From the NCBI GenBank assembly GCA_964247265.1, contig CAXTTS010000188.1:1-6201 (forward strand): a DNA stretch of 6,201 bases, in the 5' to 3' direction. The translations under genes and the position numbers were made by a program. The notes beneath the pieces are model-generated. The model was not told the origin of the DNA. It did no database searches and was given only the letters and a program-made list of their open reading frames with translations. This stretch comes from Alterirhizorhabdus sp964247265. GTDB taxonomy: Bacteria; Pseudomonadota; Alphaproteobacteria; Sphingomonadales; Sphingomonadaceae. Below are positions 5,588 through 6,201 of this stretch, in pieces; the stretch's first letter is position 1, and each line of letters begins with the position of its first letter.

Positions 5588-6201
5588 ATGTCGATCGAGT
5601 TCATGCGTCCCGAAGTCGATGAGTTGAAGCCGCGCATCAGCGTGATCGGCGTCGGCGGCGCGGGCGGCAACGCGATCGCGAACATGATCGCATCCGATGT
5701 GCAGGGCGTGGACTTCATCGTCGCCAATACCGATGCGCAGGCGCTGAACCATTCCACCGCCGAAAGCCGCATCCAGCTGGGGCTGAAGATCACGCAGGGG
5801 CTCGGCGCCGGCTCGCGGCCGGAAATTGGCCGCGCCGCCGCCGAGGAGACGATCGAACAGATCGAGCGCGCGCTGGACGGGGCGCACATGTGCTTCATCG
5901 CCGCCGGCATGGGCGGCGGCACCGGCACGGGCGCCGCGCCGGTGATCGCCAAGGCCGCGCGCGATCGCGGCATCCTGACGGTGGGCGTCGTGACCAAGCC
6001 GTTCAGCTTCGAGGGCAATCGCCGCGCCAAATCGGCCGAGGCGGGCATCGAGGAACTGCAGAAGCATGTCGATACGCTGATCGTCATCCCCAACCAGAAT
6101 CTGTTCCTGGTGGCGAACCCGAACACGACCTTCAAGGACGCGTTCAAGATGGCGGACGAGGTGCTGCAGCAGGGCGTGCGCGGCATCACCGACCTGATGG
6201 T
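5588..6201 (+). CDS. ftsZ: Cell division protein FtsZ, 3'-truncated by the window edge
   Basis: FtsZ is the tubulin-like GTPase that polymerises into the cytokinetic ring and organises septal wall synthesis. The frame opens at 5588 and runs off the right edge with 204 whole codons, so it has no stop in the window. Visible GTPase-domain motifs are the nucleotide-binding GVGGAGGNAI (21-30), NTDAQAL (47-53), LGLKITQGLGAGSRPEIG (64-81), and the tubulin signature GGGTGTG at 109-115 within AAGMGGGTGTGAAPVI. VTKPFSFEGNRR, VDTLIVIPNQNL and the start of helix H7 follow, up to GVRGITDLMV. The catalytic T7 loop, the rest of the C-terminal domain, the variable linker and the FtsA-binding tail lie outside the window. 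No substitutions are seen in the visible nucleotide-binding motifs. Position directly after ftsA is the normal dcw order. Confidence 0.98.
   Translation, partial: MSIEFMRPEVDELKPRISVIGVGGAGGNAIANMIASDVQGVDFIVANTDAQALNHSTAESRIQLGLKITQGLGAGSRPEIGRAAAEETIEQIERALDGAHMCFIAAGMGGGTGTGAAPVIAKAARDRGILTVGVVTKPFSFEGNRRAKSAEAGIEELQKHVDTLIVIPNQNLFLVANPNTTFKDAFKMADEVLQQGVRGITDLM

Overview
The window is a compact, all-plus-strand stretch of the dcw (division and cell wall) cluster. Its order is murC (3' part), a 71-codon small ORF, murB, ddl, ftsQ, ftsA, ftsZ (5' part). High GC, the gene order and the flavour of the proteins point to an alphaproteobacterium of the Sphingomonadales. The supporting protein features are a short MurB ending in LEWEIQRVG, a Ddl with YTHSG and SGFYDYDSKYTDG, and an FtsZ that begins MSIEFMRPEVDELKPRISVI. 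The family-level placement is from memory of protein sequences, not from a search, and I would not name a genus.

Positions 1-2112 hold the end of murC (UDP-MurNAc:L-alanine ligase), a small Met/Trp-rich unknown protein, and murB (UDP-MurNAc dehydrogenase). These three are joined by two ATGA stop/start overlaps. Positions 2113-2227 are a 115-bp spacer that contains an imperfect inverted repeat of the kind dispersed between genes in sphingomonads. Positions 2228-4158 hold ddl (D-Ala-D-Ala ligase, GTG start) and ftsQ, again joined by an ATGA overlap. A 65-bp spacer then leads to ftsA (4224-5489). A 98-bp spacer leads to ftsZ (5588 to the window edge); it carries a GAATC (CcrM-type) site and a small hairpin abutting the ftsZ Shine-Dalgarno sequence. 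No non-coding gap is longer than 115 bp.

The genes supply consecutive needs of septal wall growth. MurB and MurC make UDP-MurNAc and add L-Ala. Ddl makes the terminal D-Ala-D-Ala of the stem peptide. FtsZ forms the division ring, FtsA anchors it to the membrane, and FtsQ links the ring to the periplasmic divisome.

Most of the window is a well-known system. The parts not explained by textbook annotation are the small ORF between murC and murB, the repeat between murB and ddl, the ftsA-ftsZ leader, and the near absence of GANTC sites elsewhere in the window. I saw no RNA genes, insertion sequences, CRISPR arrays, phage genes or clear rho-independent terminators.
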